A program made the position numbers and the translations under genes. The notes under the pieces were generated by a model. It was given only the letters and a program-made list of their open reading frames with translations, was not told the origin of the DNA and made no database searches. DNA of 64,000 bases from Cranoglanis bouderius (taxonomy: Eukaryota > Chordata > Actinopteri > Siluriformes > Cranoglanididae): the NCBI GenBank assembly GCA_023630585.1, contig CM042546.1:12876810-12940809 (forward strand), written 5' to 3'. Positions within the stretch are counted from its first letter, which is position 1. Every line of letters starts with the position of its first letter. Positions 31,610-43,245 of the stretch are shown in pieces.

Positions 31610-32165
31610 ACTTTCTTTGAGTTTTAATTCATTAAAGAAGGATACGTCATACATTTTATCCATTTACAGTTACGTTTAATGCTGCAGACCGTCCACGAAA
31701 CGAGTTGGTTCCTGTTATCACTTATGTCACAGCAGCTCTGAACAGTCGTTCCATCACCTGCCTCTCTTTTTCTCGCTCTTAAGTTAAGACAATGTAAAGA
31801 CAGGAAAAAAATTAATAAATAAAGCAGTGTGTCATGTTACTGCGAAACCTTGAAGCATAAAGTCCTCCATCTTAAAGACTTTTCTGTGGCGGAAAACTTA
31901 AAGTAACAGCTTTACCTCAGACCGTTATGAAGATCTGACACTGGAGACTCCTTTCAAAAAAATGTTAAAAAATAAACATCTCACAAAAAAATCTTCACTG
32001 TATCAATCATAAAATCAGTTTATGTGGAGCGCCCGCCATAGAAATCACTGCGTAAGTTGTTCCTTAACCTGTGATTTGCGTTGCATGGCGCAACATGTCA
32101 CATGTCACAGAATCGAGATTTCTGCAGTTATAATACAGAATATTCCACTATAACTCATGAACACA
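31610..32165 (-). repeat. F1 family copy
   Basis: Contains TACGTTTAATGCTGCAGACC (internal region), CTCCATCTTAAAGACTTTTC, TCTGACACTGGAGACTCCTT (the F1 hallmark inverted) and, at the far end, CCTGTGATTTGC. Order agrees with the right half of the 47.3-47.7 kb copy. Confidence 0.55.
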
Positions 32166-32214
32166 ATACAAACCTACACTGTATACTGTACACAATCCAC
32201 AAATAGGGAAAATA

Positions 32215-32906
32215 CACCGATCAGCCATAACATTAAAACCACCCGCCTAATATTGTGTAGGTCCCCCTTGTGCCACCTAAACAGTTCTGACCCATGGACT
32301 CCACAAGACCTATGAAGGTGTGCTATGGAATCTGGTACCAAGACGTTCACAGCAGATCCTTTAAGTTGGGAGGTGGGGCCTCCATGGATCGGACTTGTTT
32401 GTCCAGCACATCCCACAGCCGCTCGATCGGACTGAGATCTGGGGAATTCGGAGGCCGAGTCAACACCTTGAACTCTTTGTCATGTTCCTCAAACCATTCC
32501 TGAACATTTTTTGCAGTGTGGCAGGGCACATTATCCTGCTGAAAGAGGCCACTGCCATTAGGGAATACCGTTGCCATGAAGGGGTGTACTTGGTCTGTTT
32601 AGGTAGGTGGTACGTGTCAAAGTAACATCCACATGAATGCCAGGACCCGAGGTTTCCCAGCAGAGCATTACACAGAGCATCACACTGCCTCGGCCAGCTT
32701 GCCTTCTTCCCACAGTTCCCACTGGCCCTTGTCAAAGTCGCTCAGATCCTTACGCTTGCCATTTTTTCCTGCTTCCAGCACATCAACTTCAAGAACTGAC
32801 TGTTCACTTGCTGCCTAATATATCCCACCCCTTGACAAGTGCCATTGTAAAAAGATAATCAATGTTATTCACATCACCTGTATTTTAATATTATGGCTGA
32901 TCTGTG
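32215..32906 (-). mobile_element. Internally deleted Tc1/mariner-type element
   Basis: CACCGATCAGCCATAACATT at 32215 and ATTATGGCTGATCTGTG ending at 32906 are inverted repeats next to TA at 32213-32214 and 32907-32908. The interior keeps the catalytic C-terminal half and a short N-terminal remnant at the right, joined near 32715, where a stretch expected in a complete copy is missing. Non-autonomous. Confidence 0.88.
32245..32735 (-). pseudogene. Tc1/mariner-superfamily transposase C-terminal half
   Basis: The minus strand gives FQQDNVPCHTAKNVQEWFEE, where the Asp of QQD is the second catalytic residue, and PPNSPDLSPIERLWDVLDKQ, holding the third acidic residue. Both are preserved between 32347 and 32577. 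The frame shifts on either side: upstream coding for a YFDTYHLPK segment is in another frame and the end towards 32245 is in a third. The part with the first Asp is missing. Confidence 0.85.
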
Positions 32907-32908
32907 TA

Positions 32909-34049
32909 TGTTTGAGTAGAATAAGTGTGATTTATAAATGTGTGAAAACACAACTGATAACTGGTGAAATAAAAACAGTTTGTGGAACTGGACAAATCGG
33001 CTACATTCTAGCTTGGATTAAATGAGGCATTCTGGTGTAAAGTGTTAAATAAAGGGAGTGAAGACTGCGTTGTTCAACAAGGTCTTAATTAGTTTTTAAT
33101 TTCAGCATCTGTGGCTTCAGGCAGGTGGCCAGGCGAGCTTGATCTCCGCCTGATGAGGCTTTCCAATCATCCAGCAACAGGAAGCATCGGTCCAGCCGTT
33201 CCTCATGGCTTTTTCACCTCACCTCGGGAGTCTCTCCTTAATTAAGAAACAAGCGCTGAAATTTTGGGAGGAGCGAGAGATGAATAAGCGTGATCTGAAG
33301 AAAATACCCTGACATGAGAGCACTTGCTAAAAGGAATTACTGAAGAGGCATATCTCAAATGGTCATTAAACATCAAATAGTGCTTAGGGCTAAACAAACA
33401 TGAAAAGAAAAAAAAAGACAGCAGTGCTAAGAGTTAGCTTAAATAAGTGTATGTTTCGGAAATGTTGGAGGGAGCGTGACATCAAGTAGATCATTAGTTG
33501 CACATCCATTGCTGCTCTTTTCTCTTCCTTTCTTTTTTTTTCAATTCACACTTTCTTGGTATTGTTTTCTGTCCTTTAAAGCATTGCATGAAACAAATCA
33601 CAACAAGACCTCATTCGATAACAAGAATTTCGTTACCAGGCATACCAGCCAAATCAAACACCACGCTGCCAATGTTGTATACTTTGTCTCTATTTTGTTT
33701 CACTAAACGCCATGGATATCCAATGAAATCTCAAAAACACACTTTCTAAACAAAGTGTACGGAATCATAATCTAACAAAGATGTCGTGAATGTGCAATCT
33801 GTAGCTGTTAACACCAAAGAATTTTTGTGCTATGATACTCATTTTACACCAACATGGTGAAACACAAATAAACATAAATATACCGGTTATTCATTGTCCC
33901 ACTGATTCACTGTCTCCTGTCTCCACGTCTTTTGGTTTTTGAGTGCTTTCCGTCCAGTCAGATGTCTTCATGACAAAATGTTTAGCAAAAACATGTAAGC
34001 AGCTATGCAATTACTATGCAGCAGATCTTGGTCTTATATAACAGTATTA
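32909..34049. other. No gene seen
   Basis: 33070-33240 (for example GTGGCTTCAGGCAGGTGGCC, TTGATCTCCGCCTGATGAGG) is balanced and may be conserved non-coding DNA. Elsewhere AT-rich. Confidence 0.45.
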
Positions 34050-34051
34050 TA

Positions 34052-34627
34052 CACTAGATTGCCAAAAGTATGTGGACACGTGACCATTGAACATCCCATT
34101 CCAAACGCCTGGGCATTACTATGGACTTAGTCCCCGCTTTGTTCTTTGCTGCTATACCAGACCCCACTCACTAGATTTTGGACAGTGGCTGTAGCCATTC
34201 AGCCACAAGAGCACAAGAGGTCAGGGACTGATGTTAGGCGAGGAGGCCTGGTGCAAAGTTGGCATTCCAGTTCATCCCACTGAGGTCAGGGACTGATGTT
34301 AGGGGAGGAGGCCTGGTACAAAATTGGCATTCCAGTTCACCCCAGGTGTTCGGTGGGGTTGAGGTCAGGGCTCTGTGCAGACCACTTAAGTTCTTCCACT
34401 CCAACTTTGGCAAAACTATGTCTTCATCGAGCTCGCTTTGTGCACAGGGGCATTGTCATGCTGGAACAGGTTTGGGCCTCTTAGTTCCAGTGAGGGGAAA
34501 TCTTAATGCTACAGCATACAAAGACATTCTGTACAATTGTGTGCTTCCAACTTTGTGGCAACAGTTTGGGGAAGAACCACATATCAGTGTAACGGTCAGG
34601 TGTCCACATACCTTTGGCCATATAGTG
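34052..34627. mobile_element. Non-autonomous Tc1/mariner-type element
   Basis: CACTAGATTGCCAAAAGTAT at 34052 and CCTTTGGCCATATAGTG ending 34627 are imperfect inverted repeats flanked by TA (34050-34051 and 34628-34629). The interior is scrambled transposase DNA of the family encoding FQHDNAPVHKA-like and EELEWPAQSPDLNP-like motifs, largely antisense to the plus strand (GCATTGTCATGCTGGAACAG), then a sense-looking end. An internal 65-base tandem duplication is listed separately. A small scrap of the same family is at 36250-36315. Confidence 0.8.
34217..34346. repeat. 65-base tandem duplication inside the 34-kb element
   Basis: Starts GAGGTCAGGGACTGATGTTA at 34217 and again at 34282, differing at a handful of positions (GGCGAGG/GGGGAGG, GGTGCAAAGT/GGTACAAAAT). 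The divergence shows the duplication is not recent. Confidence 0.9.
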
Positions 34628-34629
34628 TA

Positions 34630-35224
34630 TAATTCTGTATAGACTTGTGAGTTATACACTGAGGAACATTTATACAGGACACTAAGGAGATTATGAGGAA
34701 CAGATGCATGATTGTTGGAGGGAGAGTTCCTATGGGCTGTGACAACCTAACTAGCTCTAGGCTTGATCTAAAAAAAAAAAATAGCTGAAAGTGTAAAATC
34801 ACTAATTCATAACCGATAATCGAATGTTGGAGTTGCTAAAACAGATTATATTCCAAGTGCACAGTTGTGATTTCTCCTGCCATTAGCTGTGAAGCATCTG
34901 GCCTAGATTTACTGTGATCTTGAAGTGATGTGTTTGGTGTAATCCTTAAAGTGCTTGTAAGCCAGATTAGTCTAGTTTCCATGATAGGTTAAATCAATAC
35001 TTGAGCTATAAAGCTTACGTGTTCGCAAAACTAGTCTCCAGTATCAAAGACAAGATGTGATCTTCGAACTTTGGGGTAAGACGCATGTATCTACATTTCA
35101 TTATCCTAATACAAACACACTCAGTGTAACACCTTGCTTGACAAAGGACAAATGAACCTTATCTACAATTCTCAGAGCCTAACTAGCCAAACACCACACA
35201 AATAAGACTAATATTAGGCTACTA
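34630..35224. other. No gene seen
   Basis: Unassigned AT-rich DNA with a poly-A at 34770-34781. Confidence 0.45.
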
Positions 35225-35300
35225 CCACTTTAGATTTACATTTACATTTACGTTTATTCATTTAACAGACGCTTTTATCCAAAGTGACTTACAAATGAGG
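35225..35300 (-). repeat. V-SINE-like conserved tail
   Basis: ATTTACATTTACATTTACGT, TTCATTTAACAGACGCTTTT and ATCCAAAGTGACTTACAAAT are the inverted form of the conserved fish SINE tail. Confidence 0.65.
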
Positions 35301-36249
35301 AAATACAAGCAAAGTGATATATCAAGCAGAGAACAATACAAGTAGTGCTATTTACATTAAAAACACCGTTAGTTCTTGCTCATTGATACCAGCTACTGAA
35401 GGCCATTGTTACTGGCTGTGTTTTTCTTTTTTTTCCATCCCACTTTCATCCCGAATGAGAACTTGCACCATCCTTGGCTCTTTTATAAGAGTCCTTGGCT
35501 TGCTGTTAGTTCCGAGTCCATGAAAGATTTTTCTTTTTCTAGACGATAGTCCCATTGTTATATTTTCACTCTCAGCGACTGCTAACGACCTTGATGGAGC
35601 GAAATTGAGAAATGTTGCCCAGCTCCAAATCGAACTGACTCACAAATAAAGAACATAATCCTGCTCTAAACTCAGGCAACAATAGCAAAACTTCCTCTTG
35701 CTGGTCAAAGTATAATTAAGCTTCTTGTTTTGAGTGCTCCAGTCCAGCGTTCTGCAGAAATGCTTCTGTGTAATTGGAGGAACCAGAGAGGCAAAATCAT
35801 AGATCCATATGCCAGTGCTTAATTGCCGGCTTGACAGTTAAGCAATACCAAACATTAATTGGCAATATGCAATACAACTGGCAAGATAATGAATAATTAT
35901 GGGTATGGTGTACTTGGCCAAACTGGCTCGAACAGACCTCAGGCCTCAGACATGGGGATTTTCTCTTGTGCCAACTTAGTACTGTAGCAGGTGTATGTCA
36001 GGTATTTGGCTTGTTTTCACCATACACATTATTGTACTGGATTAGTGACTGACTTTACCTTAGAACAGTGGTTCACTGTGGTTTAAGTGGGGTCTGTGAA
36101 GCATAGCGAGGGGATCCTTGATTTTGGTTAAAGGTCTCCCTGGCTTCAAAAAGTTGGAGAACCCCTGCCCTAGAGCATACACCTCTACAGTTTGCAGGTC
36201 TTGATTTTTAGCGTATATGCTAGAATATACAGGAAGGACCATTATCCAC
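35301..36249. other. No gene; possible repeat scrap at 36065-36170
   Basis: 36065-36170 (AGTGGGGTCTGTGAAGC, GTTGGAGAACCCCTGCC) resembles a dispersed repeat common in fish genomes, but I cannot name it; a weak relative is at 50500-50550. Confidence 0.4.
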
Positions 36250-36315
36250 AAAATGTTCCAAATACATTCTATACAATTATGTCTTTCCAAGTTTGTGGCA
36301 ACAGTTTGTTATGTT
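36250..36315 (+). mobile_element. Scrap of the 34-kb Tc1/mariner family
   Basis: ACATTCTATACAATTATGTC then TTTGTGGCAACAGTTTG parallels 34525-34570. Confidence 0.6.
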
Positions 36316-37664
36316 GCCACAAATATGCATATTCATGCACTGCACCAACAAGTTGACTACTTTCTTGAAGAAGGAATTACTTCTTGTCAAGCTTTTTGCA
36401 TGTAAACAGTAAGCACAGCATGAGATTATGATTGTTTTACAAACTCTCAGTTGAGACCAAGTCCATATATAGTGAGGCCAATGCTCAAGAATGAGACCAG
36501 GCAGCTCAAAAAATGCCTCCAGAATGGTCTTGAGGGTTGTTGGACAAGAACCTGCTTGTCCACTGGGCAACTGTGAATGAAAATCTGATCACTTGGTACC
36601 ATAATCTGTTTGCTAGAGAGTTGTCTCCATCCTTGCAGGTTATCAATACTAATATTATTGTAAATATACAACAATGAAAAATCTTCAGAAACAAAACAAA
36701 TCGCTTACACGGCTGGACCTTTATGTTTTTGCTAAAATTAAACAAATTATTTTTTTTCCCCTATTTTTCATGACCCTTAAACAAAGTAAATGGTATGTGA
36801 ACAGAAAATAGAATTTCTTTAACAGATTTGTCTCTGTAATCAAATTTTCTTCCCAAGTAAAACGTCAAATGGACACGCTACAAATACTCTCAGAAAGCTA
36901 TCGATCTGAGTTCAGCTCACAAGGACTTATCGAACCCAATAGGCCAATGTGAGACGATAACATCATTCAGAATATCCCTGCATACCGACCTGCTAAACTT
37001 CACACAGAGGCATAAACCCAGCAACAAATCTTTACAGTCTGATCAGGATCAAGACTCCAGCAGGGCAAGGATCAAAGGTCACCCGTCACTGGACAGGCAA
37101 TGAAAGTGGGAGTTTTTTTTTTATTTTTTATTTTTTATGTTGTTGTCCTGTCTACCTGGAACATCTGCTGTAGTTAGCAGCATCGCTAATTAAGCCACAG
37201 CACCGAGACGCATCGCTAACCTTCAGGCTGGCTCAAGATCGTGGACTCAATCTGTGCCGGAATCTTTTCATTGTTGCTCTCAGCACTGAATAACTCCAGG
37301 TCACCGCTGACAAGGAAATTGCTATTCAGGACTCTCAGTTGTGCTCTCGGGCACTGGCGACTCTGCACGCAATTTTAATGGAGGCTTATCGAGACGGAGA
37401 AACAATAATTCTGATGTTTTTCGATCAGCCGTGCTCGGTCGCGTGTAGACGCACTCAAATATCAAGGCCACCTTCAGCGCCTTTGATACAAAACACTCCC
37501 AGGGTCCACATGCACACGTTCTCACAGGTGAATAAGACACAATTGAATCTCTCTCTCACATTCTCTCTCTTCTGAAGATGGAAATATCGGTTGCAATTTT
37601 TATAATAATGCCTTCCTTCTGTTTCTAAAGTAACAACATGCCGGACAATCCACAAAAAAGAAAT
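36316..37664. other. No gene seen
   Basis: Unassigned. T-rich run at 37113-37139. The 97-, 78- and 72-codon ORFs here lack recognisable domains. Confidence 0.45.
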
Positions 37665-37900
37665 ATGTGTACTTGTTGATACGGTATGGTGAAGTTTTCC
37701 GTAAGGAGATGTTTAACATTTTTGGAAGGAGTCTCCAGTGTCAGCGCTTTGTAACAGTCGTCTCTTATGTTGTCATTTATCCACCACAAGAGGGAGGAGT
37801 TTACGCTTTGAGAAAAAAAATAATAAAGGCTGTTCTTGGAACGTATACCGTTCCTGTTACTTTATAACATAAGTGATAACTTGTTTTGTGGGTGTTCAAC
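37665..37900 (+). repeat. F1 arm, inner end
   Basis: GGTATGGTGAAGTTTTCCGT, GGAGATGTTTAACATTTTTG and GGAGTCTCCAGTGTCAGCGC match 5855-5920 and 11.90 kb. Confidence 0.65.
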
Positions 37901-39084
37901 ATGAAATGTAACTATAAATGGATAAAAAAAATAATAATAATTAATTTATATTATTACTTCACATGTAATTTTTGCTTGTAAATTGTTTTAAAAATTTTCT
38001 TATAACTGCATGCCACAAAATATTTTACTCCTTACATACTGGAGACATAAAGACACAAACATATGGACAAACATCTGTTAGGGGGCACTCTCATGGCCCA
38101 TGTCACCCATTAGCTGTGTATTAATGTGTAGTCAGGCCATTTCAACAGCTCAGGTACTCAACTCATTCAGTATCTCTGGTGTAAAGCGGTATGTGTCCCC
38201 GTCCTTATTTTCACCCTGACCTACTTTTTCAGTGTAAAAACACACAAATGTGCTGTTCTACGCTGCTGTGATTACCATGTGCTCATTTTCACCCAAGATA
38301 CAAGGACACAAAAGCAAAAGGGATGAAATTTAAACTGCCGGTCAAAAGTTTCTCATGTTCTATCCCAGTTTAATCACTACTATCACCACAGGCCAAAAAA
38401 AAAAAAAAAAGATACAGAATAGCAATGAAATGAAATGCTAACGTCTTTGAGTGCTATATTAGAAGCAGCCATTTGTGCTAAATAAAGTTCCTAATTAAAG
38501 AGATAAAGTAAAAGAAAGTCTCTATTCACTAAACATTTAATAAGAAATATTTCTCCATCCACCTGTTTTACCTCTTCCTTAGTTACATTGTCAAATTTTA
38601 AGGTTGAAAAAAAAAAAAAGTTGACCAAAATAGGTTGGGGAATAATTATCAGGAACTGCTTTTCTATTTTTTAATGCATTACGAGCTTGCAGTGAAGACA
38701 AGCTGGTTTTAAGGCTTTCACTTAATTCCGTGCGGATGAAAAAAAAAATGACTAGCGTTTTATGAGGTGTTCATTTTTGGAACAAACTGAAGAAAAGTGG
38801 CAGGCATATCCAAGCTAGTGTGGATTAATCCTTTTTATCACTTCAAATCCACTCCATAAAGCCCGAGCCAGCATGGGCCAAGATAGATTCGGTGCATTTC
38901 AGTTCACTAATAAGGAACACACACACAAAAAAAAATTCAAAATGTTGGAACGTTCTATGTATTGGGATTTTACATGAACGTTATTCAAATAAAAGCAGGC
39001 TGGCAGAGGTTTTGATTGGCATTTATGCAGTACACATACGAGTGAGAATCCACTCCCAGTCCCAGTAAGAGAAGCAACCAAATA
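37901..39084. other. No gene seen
   Basis: AT-rich; poly-A at 38395-38411 and 38607-38620. The rest is unassigned. Confidence 0.45.
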
Positions 39085-39300
39085 GCCAAGGATAACTCCC
39101 AATTTAATGCTACCACAACCATGCTTCACTGTATTAGGACTTTGTGCCAAGGTTACAAAGTTACATTTTGGTTGCATTAGAGCAGAGAAATGTTTTCCAC
39201 ATGTTTGCTGAGTCTCAAACATGCATTTTGGCAAATACAAAATCTTCTCCAATCTGACCTGTAGATCTCTTCAGCGCCTTCAGAGTTACCCTTGGCCTTT
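39085..39300 (-). mobile_element. Tc1-like transposase relic
   Basis: The minus strand encodes NTVKHGCGSIKLG at about 39120-39085, a decayed form of the Tc1 PTVKHGGGSIMLWG block, preceded by a stretch antisense to GGTTGCATTAGAGCAGAGAA. Neither end of the element is recognisable. Confidence 0.55.
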
Positions 39301-39319
39301 TGTCATCAAAGAAAAAAAA

Positions 39320-39690
39320 CATTAGGCTCAGAAAGGCATTCGTATTATCGTCAAGAGATTGCGAGTTGGAATCCCGATGATGCCACACCCATGCTTGGAA
39401 GCCAAGGGAGCAAAATTGGCCGGGTGGGAGGGATTAGCAGGGATGGTATTACTCTCTCTTTGTTGTCAATCACAGTGAGACTAGCCAATCATGGGCTTCT
39501 TGGAGCTCGTGTATGCGGAAGAGGGTAGATAGCGTTTTCCTCCGAGTGTGTTACGCGATGTAGAGACTGGAAGCACGTGTGAGCCTTCAATCTCTTCGTT
39601 TGGTACAGTCACTGTCGTATGATAAAGAATGCTGGCTGGTGGGTGGGGATTGGCTGCTGACCAAATATGGGTGAAAATGGAGAAAAAAAT
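39320..39690 (+). mobile_element. tRNA-derived SINE
   Basis: A B-box-like GAGTTGGAATCCC lies at 39363-39375, followed by GATGATGCCACACCCATGCT, AAAATTGGCCGGGTGGGAGG, GGGATGGTATTACTCTCTCT, GGAGCTCGTGTATGCGGAAG and GGTGGGGATTGGCTG, ending in an A-rich tail (39680-39710). The order matches a tRNA-derived SINE frequent in ostariophysan and some other fishes. The A box is not clear. Confidence 0.65.
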
Positions 39691-39710
39691 TTTAAAAATG
39701 AAATCAAATT

Positions 39711-40728
39711 TAAGGCAAATACATTTTGAACTAAGGTGAGATTTTCCTTAAGGCAATTGCTTCAAATAATATCATACAGTATAGTGTCTTAAATATCGTA
39801 AACAGACAGATTTAAAAGAGAAAACAGAATAATTGTCCCAGAGAACCATTGTGTTGTAAAGTTTAGGTGCTAACACAATTAACAACCTGCCTCTCATAGG
39901 GGGGTATTCTGAACTTGTATATACTATATAGACTGTATATTTTCTCAAGAGATGCTCTGAAGTGACATTTAGAATATTAAAAATGAAAAGCAGTCATAAC
40001 TTGACATTTTTTTTAAACAAAAGACTAAATGCCAGGGAACACCATGGGATAATGAAAGATGGGAATGAGGAGGAACGAAGGCTAAATGCTACGTCTTCGA
40101 CCTTAAGCTGTAATATTAGCCAAACAAATTGCACACTTAGACATTTTTCGGTAGTCTTTCCAAGAAATTTGTTTGTTTTTCATCACAAAAGGTGCTACAG
40201 GTGATGTAGATGTCCCCATTAATTTCTAATGCATTCCTGGACTTACAGCTGTACAGTTCAGTTAAAAGAGACCTGAAGCAAGAGGCATTTAATAAGCTTC
40301 AACAGCAAGCAATAAAAGTCACTCTTGTTAACTCACTTGAACCTCATGTACAGTGGTCATGCACAGGCTCCTGAATGAGTGTGTAACAAGTTAATGATTC
40401 ATTGTTCAATGCCTCAGGCATCATTAATATTCATCCCGCACACATGCTCACATCCTGGGTTACTTCCCCTTTTAAATGTCTTCGTTTTCAAAAGACACAC
40501 GCTATTTCCTGGGATTTAAGTGAAAGGCACCTATGAAGTCATGTTTAACTCGAAAATAACGGGAAAATAGAAGACATATTGAAGAAAATTGCTGTCATCT
40601 ATGGCAGAATTCTGAGAACAGCAGCTTCACATGAAAATCGAAGGCTAAATGATTGAGTTGGACCTTCAAAGAAGAGAAGAGGATGAATCAGTCTTGAGTG
40701 GGAAAAACAACAACAGTTGTCAAATACA

Positions 40729-40730
<2 letters not shown>
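39711..40730. other. No gene seen
   Basis: Unassigned. CATTAATATTCAT at about 40424 repeats the motif duplicated at 2644-2690. Confidence 0.45.
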
Positions 40731-40780
<50 letters not shown>

Positions 40781-40795
40781 TAATAATAATAATAA
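40731..40795. repeat. (AAT)n microsatellite
   Basis: About 21 units with one AAC interruption. Confidence 0.97.
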
Positions 40796-41577
40796 AACAA
40801 CTCTTTTACTAAAATTAAAATACTCCTTTATCTAGCCCTAATGTTGTCATTCTGAAAGCCTTCAGATGTTAGTGCAAACGCTGGACTCAAACTCCCAGAA
40901 TGCAGTGCAGCTAAATGACAGCAGATGCTCGGCTCAGCTAGTTAGCAATCTATGAGATAGAGAGCGCGATGGCATCGACAGCGGCATTAGCATGAAAGTT
41001 GAAGCTTTGGAAGCTGATCTGATTGAGCAGAGTGTGCAGATGAGATGGTGGACAGAACAAAACACTAAAGTGCCGCTGCATCGCTGTCTTTAGGTTACTT
41101 TTTGATACTAAATGCATTCTGGATAAGGGTGTCTGCTAAATGCTATAAATGGAACTGTTCGCAGGAGATGAGAAGGAACCGGATCATAACACTGCTTAAA
41201 CCTTGGTCGTGGTTGTCGATGGTTGTGTAGGGGTGTGTGTGTGTGTGTGTAATAGCTGTAACTCAGACTGTGCATAAAACCTGCAGGCTGATTTACAGCC
41301 CTCCTGTGCTAAATGAAGCTTGGCGCTAATGGCTTTGGTCCATATTGTTTTAATAGACCTGCTCGCGGAACGGAGCAGTGGTCAGCAAGAAGCGCGGAGA
41401 AGCGTTAACAAAAGGGCTGAGAGAGAAACGCAGTGTGTAATATGATTTGCTGCTGGCCAATCACAGCCAAGGAGGAGAAACACAAAGGGAGGATGTGATT
41501 GGAGACAGTGATCCTTAATGTTCTGCTCTCTGTTCAATAATAAAAAATGACAAGAAGAACTTTGTGTGGTTGTTTAG
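40796..41577. other. No gene; SINE tail at 41107-41155 and (GT)n at 41232-41250
   Basis: ATTCTGGATAAGGGTGTCTG then CTAAATGCTATAAATGG is a V-SINE-like tail. 41280-41540 is balanced and non-repetitive with an inverted CCAAT pair (CTGGCCAATCACAGCCAAGG, GTGATTGGAG), a candidate conserved or regulatory segment. Confidence 0.5.
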
Positions 41578-42545
41578 GCTTCTTACACATGATTCATTTA
41601 TCTCCACGTGATTCTTACACATGATTCATTTATCTCCACATGATTCTTACACATGATTCATTTCTCTCCATGTGATTCATACACATGATTCATTTATCTC
41701 CACATGATTCTTACACATGACTCATTTATCTCTATGTGATTCTTACACGATTCATTTATCTCCACGTGATTTTTACACAATTCATTTATCTTCATATTTG
41801 ATTCTTTATCTTCACATGTGATTTTTACACAGTTCATTTATCTTCACGTGATTATTACACGGTTCATTTATCTTCATGTGATTCTTACACACGATTCATT
41901 TATCTTCACGTGATTCTTTCACACGATTCATTTATCTTCATATGTGATTCTTTCACGCGATTCATTTATCTCCACGTGATTCTTACACACAATTCATTTA
42001 TCTTCATATGTGATTCTTTCACACGATTCATTTATCTTCACGTGATTCTTACACACGATTCATTTATCTTCATGTGATTCTTACATATGATTCATTTATC
42101 TTCGTATTTGATTCTTACACACAATTCATTTATCTTCATATGTGATTCTTTCACACGATTCATTTATCTTCACGTGATTCTTACACACGATTCATTTATC
42201 TTCATGTGATTCTTACATACGATTCATTTATCTTCGTATTTGATTCTTTCACACGATTCATTTATCTTCATATGTGACTGTTTCACATGATTCATTTATC
42301 TTCATATGTGATTCTTTTACACGATTACTTTATCTTCACGTGATTTTTAAACACGATTCAATTATATTAAAATGTGATTTAACACGATTCATTTATTTTC
42401 ATGTGATTTTCACATAATTCATTCATTTTCAAAGTGCTGTTTACACTATTCAATTCATATTCATTTATTCAATTTCATGTGACTTTTTAAAATTTATTTT
42501 TAGATGTTAATTTTTCACATGTGGATCATATGGTTCCATTTTTCA
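41578..42545 (-). repeat. Minisatellite array 2 (~32-bp unit)
   Basis: Some 27 tandem units of GATTCATTTATCTTCACGTG plus ATTCTTACACAC, alternating variants with CACGTG, CATGTG, CATATGTG or CGTATTTG at the same place. Eight units carry an exact CACGTG E-box. A higher-order period of 132 bases (four units) is visible from 42001 to 42265. Oriented opposite to arrays 1 and 3. Confidence 0.93.
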
Positions 42546-42574
42546 GATGTGATTAATAATAATGAAAAAGTCAA

Positions 42575-42575
42575 C

Positions 42576-42611
<36 letters not shown>

Positions 42612-42628
42612 TATCATTATTATTATTA

Positions 42629-42669
<41 letters not shown>
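42575..42669. repeat. (AAT)n-(ATT)n inverted microsatellite
   Basis: About 12 AAT units (42575-42610) run directly into about 19 ATT units with two ATC interruptions, so the two halves are complementary and can fold as a hairpin. Confidence 0.95.
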
Positions 42670-42834
42670 CACAAGCTCTGTGTGTTGATTTGCCCTAGCT
42701 GCCCTGTTAATCCATTTAAAATAGTAATAATGTAAAATACTAAGAAAAAAAAATACCATAACACTTTATGCTGCACTTCAGTTTTTAAATACATTAGTAG
42801 TAGTTCAGTAGTTTACGTTTTGAGCTCGTGACTG

Positions 42835-43245
42835 AAAGCGCAGAGCAACATTCAGACCCCTGTCCGAGCCCCTTTACCCTCAAGCGCTCGGCTGTGGGCT
42901 TGGATTGAATCCCATTCTAAGTGAGAACAAATGAATAAATGTAAATGGAAATGTATTTCTATGAATTTAAAAGAGATGGCTGGGTCAATGGGACAGAAAA
43001 TTGCTATGCAGTGAACAGAACAGAACATAAGGGTGAAAGAAAAAGGCCTTGGATGTCAAGAGCTGCTCTAATTGGCAGTAGATGGTCCAGGACAGGCCCT
43101 TTCGGAGACCTTAGGGGGAACTAAAAGAGGACATTTAAGAGAGAAATGTTTTAGGAAGAAGTGAGAGGTGGCAGTCCTGGGATGTGAATTTATAACCTTC
43201 AGTCATTGTTTCTAAACCTTAACCTCTCAGCTACCAGTTCAAGAA
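42835..43245. mobile_element. Two SINE relics, tail-side (+) and head-side (-)
   Basis: 42880-42960 (CCCTCAAGCGCTCGGCTGTG, AAGTGAGAACAAATGAATAA) resembles the 3' half of a fish SINE on the plus strand. 43150-43245 read on the minus strand gives TAGCTGAGAGGTTAAGG, a good polymerase III A box (TAGCTGAGAGG), then GGTTATAAATTC as a decayed B box. Both are inferred from resemblance. Confidence 0.5.

Noticed and set aside
41578..42545. CRISPR-like array of ~32-base repeats
   Set aside because: Units are contiguous and all related; there are no unique spacers, no cas genes and the context is vertebrate. It is a minisatellite.
42504..42794. Asn-, Tyr- or Ile-homopolymer ORFs
   Set aside because: Translation of the AAT/ATT tracts.
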